Shown one piece after another: positions 16,038 to 24,091 of a stretch of DNA of 32,484 nucleotides (its first letter is position 1; each line of letters opens with the position of its first letter). Under the pieces are notes generated by a model, which saw nothing but the letters and a program-made list of their open reading frames with translations, had not been told where the DNA came from and searched no databases. The DNA comes from Limiplasma sp045540635. Its GTDB lineage: Bacteria; Bacillota; Clostridia; Christensenellales; Aristaeellaceae. The translations under genes and the position numbers were made by a program. The DNA lies in the NCBI GenBank assembly GCA_045540635.1, contig JAZQHO010000245.1, positions 1 to 32,484 of the forward strand. Reading direction: 5' to 3'.

Positions 16038-16655
16038 ATGAAAGTAATGCTCGTTAACGGAAGCTCCCGCGAGCACGGCTGCACCGCCAGAGCGCTGGAG
16101 GAGGTAGCAGCGGCGCTGCACGCAGAGGGCATTGAAACAGAGACCCTGTTCATCGGCAATCAGCCCATCGCGGATTGCATCGCTTGCGGACAGTGCGGCA
16201 GACTGGGCCATTGCGTGTTTCAGGATGCAGCTGCGGAGTTTGCGCTCCGTGCTGCCGAATTCGACGGCTTTGTGTTTGGCTCTCCCGTCTACTATGCTCA
16301 TCCCAGTGGACGTCTGCTCAGCTTTATGGATCGCGCCTTCTATGCCAACGGTGCCAATTTCCGCTTCAAGCCTGCCGCAGCGGTGCTCAGCGCACGCAGA
16401 GCCGGCAACACAGCCTCGCTGGATGTGATCACCAAGCATTTTACCATCAACTGCATGCCGGTGGTCTCCTCCACCTACTGGAACCATGTGCATGGCAACA
16501 CGCCTGCCGAAGTGGAGCAGGATCTGGAAGGTCTCCAAACCATGACCAACCTGGGCAGAAATATGGCGTGGCTGCTCAAGTGCATCCAGCTGGGTAAAGA
16601 AAATGACGTATGCCCGCCCGTGTTGGATCGGGTATACACCAATTTCATCCGCTGA
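16038..16655 (+). CDS. Flavodoxin-fold NAD(P)H-dependent FMN oxidoreductase
   Basis: A 205-residue cytoplasmic flavoprotein. The ATG at 16038 follows AAGGAGG. The N-terminal strand and FMN phosphate loop are NGSSREHGCTARAL (7-20). A CIACGQC motif (about residues 47-53) matches iron-sulfur flavoprotein or azoreductase-like relatives. GSPVYYAHPSG is the second flavin loop. It stands between two terminators and so is probably a single-gene unit. The substrate cannot be read from the sequence; quinone, azo or nitro reduction are options. The two-domain paralogue follows 149 bp downstream. Confidence 0.85.
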   Translation: MKVMLVNGSSREHGCTARALEEVAAALHAEGIETETLFIGNQPIADCIACGQCGRLGHCVFQDAAAEFALRAAEFDGFVFGSPVYYAHPSGRLLSFMDRAFYANGANFRFKPAAAVLSARRAGNTASLDVITKHFTINCMPVVSSTYWNHVHGNTPAEVEQDLEGLQTMTNLGRNMAWLLKCIQLGKENDVCPPVLDRVYTNFIR

Positions 16656-16675
16656 GTATTGAAATGTATCGTCAG

Positions 16676-16710
16676 ACAGCCGCCGCAGCATGCCTGCGGC
16701 GGCTGTTTTT
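16676..16710 (+). terminator. Strong Rho-independent terminator
   Basis: A perfect 13-bp GC-rich stem (16676-16688 pairs with 16694-16706, outermost A-T) with loop CATGC, followed by a run of T to 16710. It lies 20 bases after the stop of the 205-residue flavoprotein gene. Confidence 0.92.
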
Positions 16711-16804
16711 GCCTTTGCACCCGGCAGGAATAACCGCTGCAGGTATAGAAATCATATGTTATTTAGAAATACAGCTGCCGCCCGGCAGCAACGGAGGCAG
16801 TACC

Positions 16805-18163
16805 ATGAATATTCTTGTGATCAACGGCAGCCCCAAGGGCGAAAACAGCATCACCCTGCAAACGGCACTGTATCTTGAAAAACGTTACCCGGAACATCAC
16901 TTTGAGATGCTCCATGCCGGCCACCGCATCAAGGCGCTGGAAAAAGATTTCTCGCCCGCCCTCAAGGCCATCGCCGGGGCTGAGCTGATACTGTTTGCTT
17001 ACCCGGTGTATACCTTTGTCGCGCCCTGCCAGCTGCACCGTTTCATCGAACTGATGAAGATGCACGCTGCCCCCGTCAAGGGCAAGTATATGAGCCAGAT
17101 CAGCACCTCCAAGCATTTTTACGATGTGACCGCTCACCGTTATGTGCAGGAGAATGCACAGGATCTGGGCATGAAGGTGCTTCGCGGCCTCTCTGCCGAT
17201 ATGGATGATTTGCTGACGGAGAAGGGCCAGCGGGAGGCGGAGCTGTTCTTTGAACACCTGCTGTGGAGCATGGAGCAGGGCTACTGCGAGCCGATTCCTG
17301 TGCCACAAGGGGATTCCCGCCCGGTGCCTGCAACCCTCCCGGAGCATTATGCACAACCGGAGAGCAAGCCCGGCGATGTGGTCATCGTTGCAGACCTGCA
17401 GGATGGAGACGACCGGCTGGTGCAGATGGTGGAGCGCTTCCGCCGTGTGCTGGGGCGCAAGACCCGCCTGGTGGATCTTGGGGAGTATCCTTTCAAGGGC
17501 GGCTGCCTGGGCTGCTTCAACTGCGCCACAGATGGTGTCTGCATCTACAAGGATGGTTTTGATACCTTCCTTCGTGAGCAGGTGCAGAGCGGCGAAGCCA
17601 TTGTTTACGCCTTTACGGTACGGGATCATTCCATGGGCGCACGCTTCAAGATGTACGATGACCGCCAGTTCTGCAACGGTCATCGCACGGTAACGGTGGG
17701 CATGCCGGTAGGGTATCTCGTCAACGGAGCCTACAGTGCGGAAAACAATCTGCAAACCATCATTGAAGGGCGTGCGCAGGTGGGGCAGAATCCGCTGGCC
17801 GGTGTTGCCACCAACGAAACCGATACCGATGCGGCCATCGATCAGATGGCGGCCACGCTGGAAAGAATGCTGGCGGTCTCCTACCGGCAGCCCAAGAATT
17901 TTCTGGGTGTCGGTGGCATGAAGATCTTCCGCGACCTGATCTATCAGATGCAGGGCATGATGAAGGCGGATCACCGCTTCTACAAGCAGCACGGCGAGTA
18001 CGATTTTCCCCAGAAGAACAAGGGTCTCATTCTCAAGATGTATCTGGTGGGAGCGCTGCTTTCCTCCCCGAAGATCAAAGCCAAGATGGGCAACAAGATG
18101 AACGAGGGCATGCTGGCTCCCTACCGCAAGGTGCTGGATGCCGTCTCTTCAAAGAAAAACTGA
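16805..18163 (+). CDS. Flavodoxin-family protein with two flavodoxin-like domains
   Basis: A 452-residue protein starting at the ATG at 16805, after GGAGG. Residues 1-150 are one flavodoxin fold with an FMN loop NGSPKGENSITLQT and AYPVYTFVAPCQLHRF. About 190-340 repeats the fold (DVVIVADLQDGDDRLVQMVE) and has GGCLGCFNCATDGVCI, a CxxC-type cysteine cluster matching the smaller neighbour's CIACGQC. The second copy lacks an obvious phosphate-loop NGS motif. A basic C-terminal region (about 365-452) has no family I can name. It is probably an FMN oxidoreductase whose domains split flavin binding and cysteine chemistry; this is inference. Confidence 0.82.
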   Translation: MNILVINGSPKGENSITLQTALYLEKRYPEHHFEMLHAGHRIKALEKDFSPALKAIAGAELILFAYPVYTFVAPCQLHRFIELMKMHAAPVKGKYMSQISTSKHFYDVTAHRYVQENAQDLGMKVLRGLSADMDDLLTEKGQREAELFFEHLLWSMEQGYCEPIPVPQGDSRPVPATLPEHYAQPESKPGDVVIVADLQDGDDRLVQMVERFRRVLGRKTRLVDLGEYPFKGGCLGCFNCATDGVCIYKDGFDTFLREQVQSGEAIVYAFTVRDHSMGARFKMYDDRQFCNGHRTVTVGMPVGYLVNGAYSAENNLQTIIEGRAQVGQNPLAGVATNETDTDAAIDQMAATLERMLAVSYRQPKNFLGVGGMKIFRDLIYQMQGMMKADHRFYKQHGEYDFPQKNKGLILKMYLVGALLSSPKIKAKMGNKMNEGMLAPYRKVLDAVSSKKN

Positions 18164-18180
18164 TCCGCGGCCCATATGCG

Positions 18181-18228
18181 AAGAACCCCCACCGGTTTTC
18201 TGTGAAGTGAAAACCGGTGGGGGTTCTT
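18181..18228. terminator. Bidirectional terminator between convergent genes
   Basis: A perfect 20-bp stem (18181-18200 and 18209-18228) with an 8-base loop TGTGAAGT. It lies between the plus-strand flavoprotein (stop at 18163) and the minus-strand acyltransferase (stop at 18253). The stem ends in TTCTT on both strands, so it can serve both transcripts. Confidence 0.85.
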
Positions 18229-18252
18229 GCAGTTGGCACGCACCGGGTGCGG

Positions 18253-19410
18253 TCAGTTTGCGGAGGAGCGTTCTGCCTTTTGGTTCTGCCATGCCAGCAC
18301 ATATTTGCGCATGCAGCAGCCCGGAGTATGGCACTTCAGCTCGTAGTAGGCATCCTGGCAGGAGAAAATGAGCCGGTTGGTGCGCACGATCGCCATGTTG
18401 CCGATGGTATCCAGCGGCAGCACATGCTCTCCGATATGGAGCGCACTGTCCTTCAGTTCCAGCCGACCCTCTGCCAGCGTATGGGTGGTGTGGTCGTCAT
18501 CCACTTTTAGGAAGGTGACGTTTTCATCGGCGATCACGCCGCCTGCGGGCTGGTAGTCGCCGTTGCGGTATGCCTCCAGCTGCCAGCTTTCCCATTGAGC
18601 GATAGTCTCAAAGGGCTCTGCGGGCGACAGGAAGCCGGTGGGGGTCAGCTGTACGCTGTGGCCGCAGGCGCAGTGGAGATGCTCCCCTTCGGAATGCAGG
18701 CTTCCAAGCTGCCTGCACTTGGGGCAGATGAACAGCGCCCCCTCCAGATAATTGGCCCGGTTTTTACCCTTGTAGACCACAGGGTTTTCCCGCTGGCTCT
18801 GCCATGTATCCTCATAGATATCGCTGTTGATGGCCTGCAGGATCTCTTCCTTCTTCATGCCCTTCAGCTGCTCGGCGGTGTACACGCCCACCACATGCCC
18901 GTGCATCTTGCCGCGACGCAGACCCTTACCCCAGCGCGGGTTGGTCAGATAACCGCCTTCGATGCGGTAGGTGAGCAGCGTAGCGCCGCTGATCTGCGCC
19001 AGCATGGCGGTTGCGGGCAGCACGGGCGTGCTCAGGCCGTCCCACGTGGTCTCGCCGGAGCCGAAAATGCAGACCGATTTGCCTGCCCGCAGATTCCGCA
19101 GGCAGGCCATGGCTGTATCCATGCCCGTGGAGCCCTTGCGGCGCGGGATCACCGCTACCAGCCACTGGATAAGCTTTGTTACCCAGCCCATGCGGAACAG
19201 GTGCTCGCTGGCAACAAAATCGATCTGCTGCTCCGGGAAGCTCAGCGAAAGCAGCAGGGGATCCCAGTTGGTCACGTGGTTGGAAATGATCAGACAGGCC
19301 TCGCTGCGGGATGCTTGGTCGTGGGTGTAAGCGAAGCGGTGTACCAGATAGGGCCGTACCAGCGTGTAGAGGATCTTCCATAGTTTGCGGTGCCGTTTGG
19401 TTGCGTCCAT
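18253..19410 (-). CDS. PlsC-like 1-acylglycerol-phosphate acyltransferase with C-terminal zinc ribbon
   Basis: A 385-residue protein starting at the ATG at 19410, with AGGAGG four bases upstream; longer readings have no ribosome site. The acyltransferase core has the catalytic HX4D motif in NHVTNWD (H45, D50). The second motif, normally F-P-E-G-T-R-S, reads FGSGETTW (116-123), so the usual glutamate is replaced. EGGYLTNPRW (151-160) is a third core element. A zinc ribbon follows (C229, C232, C247, C249), then a beta-rich tail of about 130 residues. It probably acylates a lysophospholipid or related lipid at the membrane, but the altered motif makes the acceptor uncertain. Confidence 0.85.
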   Translation of the reverse strand: MDATKRHRKLWKILYTLVRPYLVHRFAYTHDQASRSEACLIISNHVTNWDPLLLSLSFPEQQIDFVASEHLFRMGWVTKLIQWLVAVIPRRKGSTGMDTAMACLRNLRAGKSVCIFGSGETTWDGLSTPVLPATAMLAQISGATLLTYRIEGGYLTNPRWGKGLRRGKMHGHVVGVYTAEQLKGMKKEEILQAINSDIYEDTWQSQRENPVVYKGKNRANYLEGALFICPKCRQLGSLHSEGEHLHCACGHSVQLTPTGFLSPAEPFETIAQWESWQLEAYRNGDYQPAGGVIADENVTFLKVDDDHTTHTLAEGRLELKDSALHIGEHVLPLDTIGNMAIVRTNRLIFSCQDAYYELKCHTPGCCMRKYVLAWQNQKAERSSAN

Positions 19411-19438
19411 AAGTCCTCCTGCGATGAATGAATATATG

Positions 19439-19470
19439 TATGATCCTTCATTACCAATGTAGGTATCATA
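19439..19470. promoter_or_regulatory. Nested dyad, possible operator at the acyltransferase promoter
   Basis: Outer arms TATGAT (19439-19444) and ATCATA (19465-19470) enclose CATTACCAATG (19449-19459), itself a CATT/AATG dyad on almost the same centre. The site overlaps the -10 box and the start of transcription. Its length and symmetry suit a TetR-type repressor. No regulator gene is adjacent. Confidence 0.45.
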
Positions 19471-19494
19471 ACCCGCTGCGGGGGCGCCTGTCAA
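19465..19494 (-). promoter_or_regulatory. Promoter of the acyltransferase gene
   Basis: On the minus strand TTGACA (19489-19494), an 18-bp spacer and TATGAT (19465-19470), about 55 bases before the ATG at 19410. It is divergent from the promoter at 19520-19548. Confidence 0.7.
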
Positions 19495-19519
19495 GAAAAG
19501 TGTAACCGGCAGGTTGCCC

Positions 19520-19548
19520 TTGTCAATCCGGGCGGAGCGTGATATTCT
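19520..19548 (+). promoter_or_regulatory. Promoter of the kinase-like/Wzz-like gene
   Basis: TTGTCA (19520-19525), a 17-bp spacer with an extended -10 TG, and TATTCT (19543-19548), about 32 bases before the ATG at 19580. It may drive the whole run of plus-strand genes to 25592, since no terminator was seen in between. Confidence 0.65.
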
Positions 19549-19579
19549 ATGGTGGGATATCATGCAGGGAGGGATCGGT

Positions 19580-20956
19580 ATGATGCGCAGAGCAGGCCGC
19601 AGATGGATGCGTTCACTGGGCTGGATCTTGTTTTTTACCTTTATCATCACGCTTGCGGTGGGTGTGTACATCCACTTCTTGGAGCCGGAGCGTTATGTGG
19701 CCGACTATTTGCTGTGCGCTGTACCCGCCGGCGATGAGCAGAAGCCTGCTCCCTTGAGCATGTGGATGCTGCTGCGGGATTACAACCGCCTTCTGGACGA
19801 GGATGCATTCCGCTATCAGCTGGTGGCGGAGACAGTCAGCGATGGCAAGACCTTTGTCAGCGCCCGGGGTACCGCCGGGGATCATATGGTCACGATTCGG
19901 GCCATCGGCCGTGATCGGGAGATCGTTACCGGCCTTGCCAACGCCGTGGGCGACAAGCTGGCAGCCGATTCTGTCAAGCTGCTGGGCGTCGCCTCCGCAG
20001 AGACCGTGCACCGGGCGGAGCTGCTGCCGCAGCCCGGTCTCCGGGAGGAGCTTATGCGCGTGGTTCAGACCATGCTGCTGTCTTTTGCTGCACTTTCGCT
20101 GCTGGCGATCTTCTTCGGCTCCCGCCGGGAGCCCATCTGCTGGCAGAAGCTGCCCAAGGAGCTGGAGATTCCTGCGCTGGGGCAGGTGGCGGAATGCGGT
20201 AAGGTCTGCGAAGCCTGCGCCGGTAAGCATGCCAAAAATGCAGGCAAAAAGAAGAAAAACGCGGAAGTCTGCAAGCTTTTGACCAGTGTGGACCGTTATG
20301 TTCGCGAGGGGATCGACGAGGTGGCTCTCGCTGTGCGCAACCGGGCTGAAATGCAGAGCAGCTCCATTGCCGTTACCGGTATGCGGGCGGAGGATGATGC
20401 CCCTGCGGTGGCTGTGCTGCTGGGTCAGACACTGGCAGAGGAGGGTTACTCTGTTCTGATGCTGGAGATGGATGGCGACCAGCCTTCCCTGCGGCGCTAT
20501 CTGGGCGTCAGCGGGCGGGTGGATGTGGCGGATTGCCTCAATGACAATACACGCCTGCCTTATGCGCTTTTGCGCACCGCCACCGAAAACCTGCACCTGA
20601 TCGATTGCTGCCACGATGGCGAGACCATGCGAAAGGCAGCCTCGTCTGCCAAATGCCGCAGCTTTGTGCGGGATGCCCTTACCATCTACGATTATGTGAT
20701 CCTCAATGCGCCCCCTGCCGGTTTTGGCAACGGCGCGGCTGCCGTGGGCAGCGCAGCCGACCAGACTGTGCTGGTGGCCAAGGACAGTCGCTACACCGCC
20801 AAGGAGATCAACAGCATCGCCGTTGGTCTCAGGCAGCGTGCGGTGGATGTGACCGGTGTTGTGTTCAGCGGAGTTAAGAAGCGCCAGCTGCGCAGCATCT
20901 ATCAGGATGACGGCAAGCCCTACCGCCGTGCAGGTACCGATCCGGCACAGCATTGA
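19580..20956 (+). CDS. Wzz/BY-kinase-like membrane protein with degenerate nucleotide-binding motifs
   Basis: A 458-residue protein starting at the ATG at 19580, with GGAGGG upstream. Two membrane helices (about 15-33 and 163-180) bracket an extracytoplasmic domain, as in chain-length determinant and capsule tyrosine-kinase proteins. The cytoplasmic half has the ParA/BY-kinase fold but altered motifs: Walker A position VTGMRAEDDAPAV (265-277) has no GKS/T, A' reads VLMLEMDGD (292-300), and Walker B reads YVILNAPPAG (372-381) with N for D. The cluster C206, C210, C213 is also unusual. Only scattered tyrosines remain at the end. It is probably a non-catalytic paralogue with a structural or regulatory role in cell-envelope polysaccharide assembly. 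Confidence 0.75.
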   Translation: MMRRAGRRWMRSLGWILFFTFIITLAVGVYIHFLEPERYVADYLLCAVPAGDEQKPAPLSMWMLLRDYNRLLDEDAFRYQLVAETVSDGKTFVSARGTAGDHMVTIRAIGRDREIVTGLANAVGDKLAADSVKLLGVASAETVHRAELLPQPGLREELMRVVQTMLLSFAALSLLAIFFGSRREPICWQKLPKELEIPALGQVAECGKVCEACAGKHAKNAGKKKKNAEVCKLLTSVDRYVREGIDEVALAVRNRAEMQSSSIAVTGMRAEDDAPAVAVLLGQTLAEEGYSVLMLEMDGDQPSLRRYLGVSGRVDVADCLNDNTRLPYALLRTATENLHLIDCCHDGETMRKAASSAKCRSFVRDALTIYDYVILNAPPAGFGNGAAAVGSAADQTVLVAKDSRYTAKEINSIAVGLRQRAVDVTGVVFSGVKKRQLRSIYQDDGKPYRRAGTDPAQH

Positions 20957-20993
20957 GTCGGGCTGCCTGTAAAAGCTGACAGGAGGAATACGG

Positions 20994-22067
20994 ATGGATC
21001 TTCTGAAAACGCTTGTGCTGTATATGACGATGGTTTTTGCCTCCTCCGTGCAGACCATGCCGGATCCTGAGGCCTATATGGAGCAGTACTGCACCCCCAC
21101 CCCTACGGTTGTGGCGGCTACCCCCACGCCGGAGGCTACGCCCAGCCCCACGCCTGTGCCCACCGTGCAGGTCTCGCCCAACCCTCAGTACAAAGCCCTG
21201 CAAATGGGCGATAATGGCGATGCGGTGCTCAAGCTGCAGCAGACGCTGATGGAGTACGGCTACTACGAGGGCGATCTGGACGGCCGCTACGGCAACCAGA
21301 CCCGCAAAGCGGTGGAGACCTTCCAGTACAATCACGGCCTTTATGCGGATGGTATTGCGGGCAAATATACCCTTTCCGTGCTCTACGACAGCCAGCAGGT
21401 ACGCTACGCCTCGCCTACCGCCACGCCCACGCCGCCTGCCGACAACCTGACCGTGGCGCTGCCCACTGAAGAGGTACAGCCTGCCGCAACGGAGGCAACG
21501 CCTGTCCCCTCACCGGAAGCCACCGAGACTCCCGCCCCTTCAGCGGATGTTCAGCAGGAGCCTGCCGCAGAGCCCACCGAGGAATCGGTCGAAACCCCGG
21601 CTCCTACCGAGCGGCCTGCGCTTGAGGTTATGGAAGGCTGGGTGATCCGCCTTGCAAACAGCGACCAGCCGCTGGTGGTCACTGCCCGAAAGGGGCGGGA
21701 GACCATAACCGCTGCCGTGCCGCCCTGCCGTGTAGGGGAGACGGTCTATCTGCCTCTGGTGCCCATTCTGGAGGCACATGGCATTCTTGTCATCTCCTCC
21801 ACCGACCGGGTGGATAAGCTGGAGATCGGCTATGCGCTGAACGATCACCTCTACCGGCTTGCTTTCTCCGAAAACCGCTCCGGCGAACCTGTTTCGCTGG
21901 AGACCTTCTGCGATGATGCCCTTCTGCCGCTGGAGGCAGCGGACATTCGCGAGCTGGATGGCGTTTACTATCTGCCCTCCGGCAGCGTGATCGCGCTCAC
22001 CGGCCTTCAGGCAGAGGTGGATGAGACCGCCATGGTGGTCTCCGTAGCCCTGCCGCAGCCGGAATGA
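20994..22067 (+). CDS. Exported peptidoglycan-binding protein with Pro/Thr-rich linkers
   Basis: A 357-residue protein; the ATG at 20994 follows ACAGGAGG. A short hydrophobic N-terminus (about 3-18) is a weak signal sequence or anchor. A TPTPT/EATPSPTP linker leads to a PG_binding_1 domain at about 67-130 (GDAVLKLQQTLMEYGYYEGD, RKAVETFQ, ADGIAGKYTL). A second Pro/Thr/Glu-rich linker (about 138-210) precedes a C-terminal beta domain (about 215-357; GETVYLPLVPILEAHG), similar in pattern to copper-amine-oxidase N-like domains. It probably sits in the cell wall. It follows the Wzz-like gene by 37 bp and is likely co-transcribed, which links both to envelope assembly. Confidence 0.82.
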   Translation: MDLLKTLVLYMTMVFASSVQTMPDPEAYMEQYCTPTPTVVAATPTPEATPSPTPVPTVQVSPNPQYKALQMGDNGDAVLKLQQTLMEYGYYEGDLDGRYGNQTRKAVETFQYNHGLYADGIAGKYTLSVLYDSQQVRYASPTATPTPPADNLTVALPTEEVQPAATEATPVPSPEATETPAPSADVQQEPAAEPTEESVETPAPTERPALEVMEGWVIRLANSDQPLVVTARKGRETITAAVPPCRVGETVYLPLVPILEAHGILVISSTDRVDKLEIGYALNDHLYRLAFSENRSGEPVSLETFCDDALLPLEAADIRELDGVYYLPSGSVIALTGLQAEVDETAMVVSVALPQPE

Positions 22068-22098
22068 TCCTGAAACCCCCTCACCCGATAAGGAAGTG

Positions 22099-23205
22099 AT
22101 GCATTTGCTGAGGGAAAGCTTTTTGCATGCAGAAGCCTTTGATATGACCATGTCCATGCTTCGGGTAAAGCAAGTGGAGGCTTGTGAACGGCGGCTGTAC
22201 AGCTGCCCGGATAAGGCGCTCTTTGCTGCGGATACCACCGATGCAGATGCGCAGGCACTGCTGCTTTCCTCCTTTGATAACGAAAACGGTCTGGCACAGC
22301 GCTGCCTTCTGACCATCGGCGAGCTGCGTGCCGCCGTGCTGAGCCGCCTGCCGCTGGAATCGCAGTTTCTGGATATGGATGAACGATATCTGCTGGGGAT
22401 GCTGGTAAGCAACGACGGCGATCTGCTGCTGGATGACCCTGACCGTGTGGGCGCAGCGGAATCGCTGGTGCGCCGCATGTGGTGCAGCGTACGCCCGGAA
22501 GCGGGCAAGTGGCGGCTGCACCTGCCCCAGCCGCTGCTGGAGCCGCTGGCCATGGCGCTGCAGACCTTTGACAAGAGCCCGCTGTGGATGATGCTGCGCC
22601 AGTTTGACGGCGCTGTGGACAGCCAGCTGTATGCAGCCGGTATGGTGCACGAAAAGCAGCCCATGGCACTGTTCCTGTCCACCGTTATCGGGCGTGACGA
22701 CTGGCTGGCACGGGATGTTGCCCGCCGGTACATGAAAGCCTGTTTCGATTATGTGGTGGACTACAACGGCGATCTGGTGCTCCTGCATCCGGGCCTTGCC
22801 GAGCCGGATGCCATGCTGGGCAGCCGCCTTGCCGTAGGCGCTGCCGCAGTGGAGAGCGAGCTGGTCAGGGAGAGCATTGCTGCCAGCCTGTACAGCACCA
22901 GCGCTGAGGAACGCCTCTTGCAGGCACTGCTCCACGGTTCAGTGGATATGCTGCCTGAGGAGCGCATCCCCCATGAGCATATGTGCGCTGCGCTGCAGGA
23001 TGCTGTCCGCCCCGATTACCGCGCGGAGGAATGTGCAGAGGATCTGCGCCTGCTCATCAAGCAGGGGTATGCCTACGAAGAGATCTATGAAGCCATGAAA
23101 ACCATGCTCGCTGTGATGCCCTCCAAGGCCATGGACGATGCACTGCTGGAGCTGTACCGGAGCACGCCCCGCTGGAACGGTCTCCGGGCTGCAAGGGTAC
23201 AATAA
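22099..23205 (+). CDS. Hypothetical protein, family not recognised
   Basis: A 368-residue protein, acidic and leucine-rich, with no signal peptide or membrane helix, so probably cytoplasmic. I take the ATG at 22099 with AAGGA upstream; a GTG one codon earlier is possible. The sequence looks mainly helical, with a conserved-looking YLLGMLVSNDGDLLLDDPDR segment and an alanine-rich C-terminal half. No catalytic motif is recognisable. The stop codon directly abuts the RluA start (23205/23206), so translation is probably coupled and the two may work together. Confidence 0.8.
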   Translation: MHLLRESFLHAEAFDMTMSMLRVKQVEACERRLYSCPDKALFAADTTDADAQALLLSSFDNENGLAQRCLLTIGELRAAVLSRLPLESQFLDMDERYLLGMLVSNDGDLLLDDPDRVGAAESLVRRMWCSVRPEAGKWRLHLPQPLLEPLAMALQTFDKSPLWMMLRQFDGAVDSQLYAAGMVHEKQPMALFLSTVIGRDDWLARDVARRYMKACFDYVVDYNGDLVLLHPGLAEPDAMLGSRLAVGAAAVESELVRESIAASLYSTSAEERLLQALLHGSVDMLPEERIPHEHMCAALQDAVRPDYRAEECAEDLRLLIKQGYAYEEIYEAMKTMLAVMPSKAMDDALLELYRSTPRWNGLRAARVQ

Positions 23206-24075
23206 ATGAAGTTGTATACATTCACCATCCCGGAGGATCAGCAGCCCGGAAGGCTTTATCCGCTGGTACGGCGCATGCTGCCCCGATTGCCGGAGCATGT
23301 GATCCGCGAGGCCTTTGAAAAACGGGATGTCAAACAGAACGGGCAGCGCTGTGCAAAGGATGCGCCCATCGTTCCCGGGGCAGAGGTACGTGTCTATACC
23401 CCCTACGAAGAGGCAGCCGCAGCCGTTCCCGTTGTATATCTGGATGAAAACATCATGGTGGTGCACAAGCCCGCCGGGGTCAGCTGTCAGGCAGATGCCA
23501 AAGGCGGAGCGACCATCGAGGAGCTGGCGCATCGGACACTGCTGACGCTGGAGCCGGATGCGGAGCGCCCTGTGGTGTGCCACCGGCTGGATAATCAGAC
23601 AGAAGGTCTGCTGCTGCTCGCCCGGAATCCGGAAGCACAGCAGGCCATGGAAAACGGTTTTTATCACCATCTGATCCGCAAACGCTATGTGTGTCTGTGC
23701 AAGGGCACGCCCGAGCCAAGGGAAAGAATCCTCCGGGCGTACCTGCGCAAGGATGCCGAAAAAGCACGGGTGCAGGTGATGCGCCACGAGGCACCCGGTG
23801 CGCTGCCCATCATTACCGAATACCGGGTGCTGGAGGCGGGGGAGTGCGCCCGCCTGCTGGTAACACTGCATACCGGGCGCACCCATCAGATCCGGGCGCA
23901 AATGGCAGCGGTAGGTCATCCGCTGCTGGGCGACGATCTTTACGGCGACCGCACCTTCAACAAGCAGCGCAAGACCCGCAAGCTGATGCTTTGTGCGGCA
24001 GAGCTGCGTTTCTCGCTGGAGGGGCGATGGGCTTATCTGAACCAATTGAAGCTGAGCACCAAACCAAGTTTTTGA
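23206..24075 (+). CDS. RluA family RNA pseudouridine synthase
   Basis: A 289-residue enzyme that converts uridine to pseudouridine in rRNA or tRNA. The catalytic motif is HRLDNQTEGLLLLAR with the essential D129. The family's C-terminal signature GRTHQIRAQMAAVGHPLLGDDLYG is complete. The first ~70 residues look like an S4-type RNA-binding region (LYPLVRRMLPRLPEHVIREAFEKRDV...NG). The ATG follows directly on the previous stop. The exact target (RluC, RluD or RluA type) cannot be told. Confidence 0.93.
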   Translation: MKLYTFTIPEDQQPGRLYPLVRRMLPRLPEHVIREAFEKRDVKQNGQRCAKDAPIVPGAEVRVYTPYEEAAAAVPVVYLDENIMVVHKPAGVSCQADAKGGATIEELAHRTLLTLEPDAERPVVCHRLDNQTEGLLLLARNPEAQQAMENGFYHHLIRKRYVCLCKGTPEPRERILRAYLRKDAEKARVQVMRHEAPGALPIITEYRVLEAGECARLLVTLHTGRTHQIRAQMAAVGHPLLGDDLYGDRTFNKQRKTRKLMLCAAELRFSLEGRWAYLNQLKLSTKPSF

Positions 24076-24091
24076 CAGGCGGGATGCTTTC

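Noticed and set aside
19613..21058. 481-residue minus-strand ORF
   Set aside because: Antisense to the Wzz/BY-kinase-like gene; no family motif.
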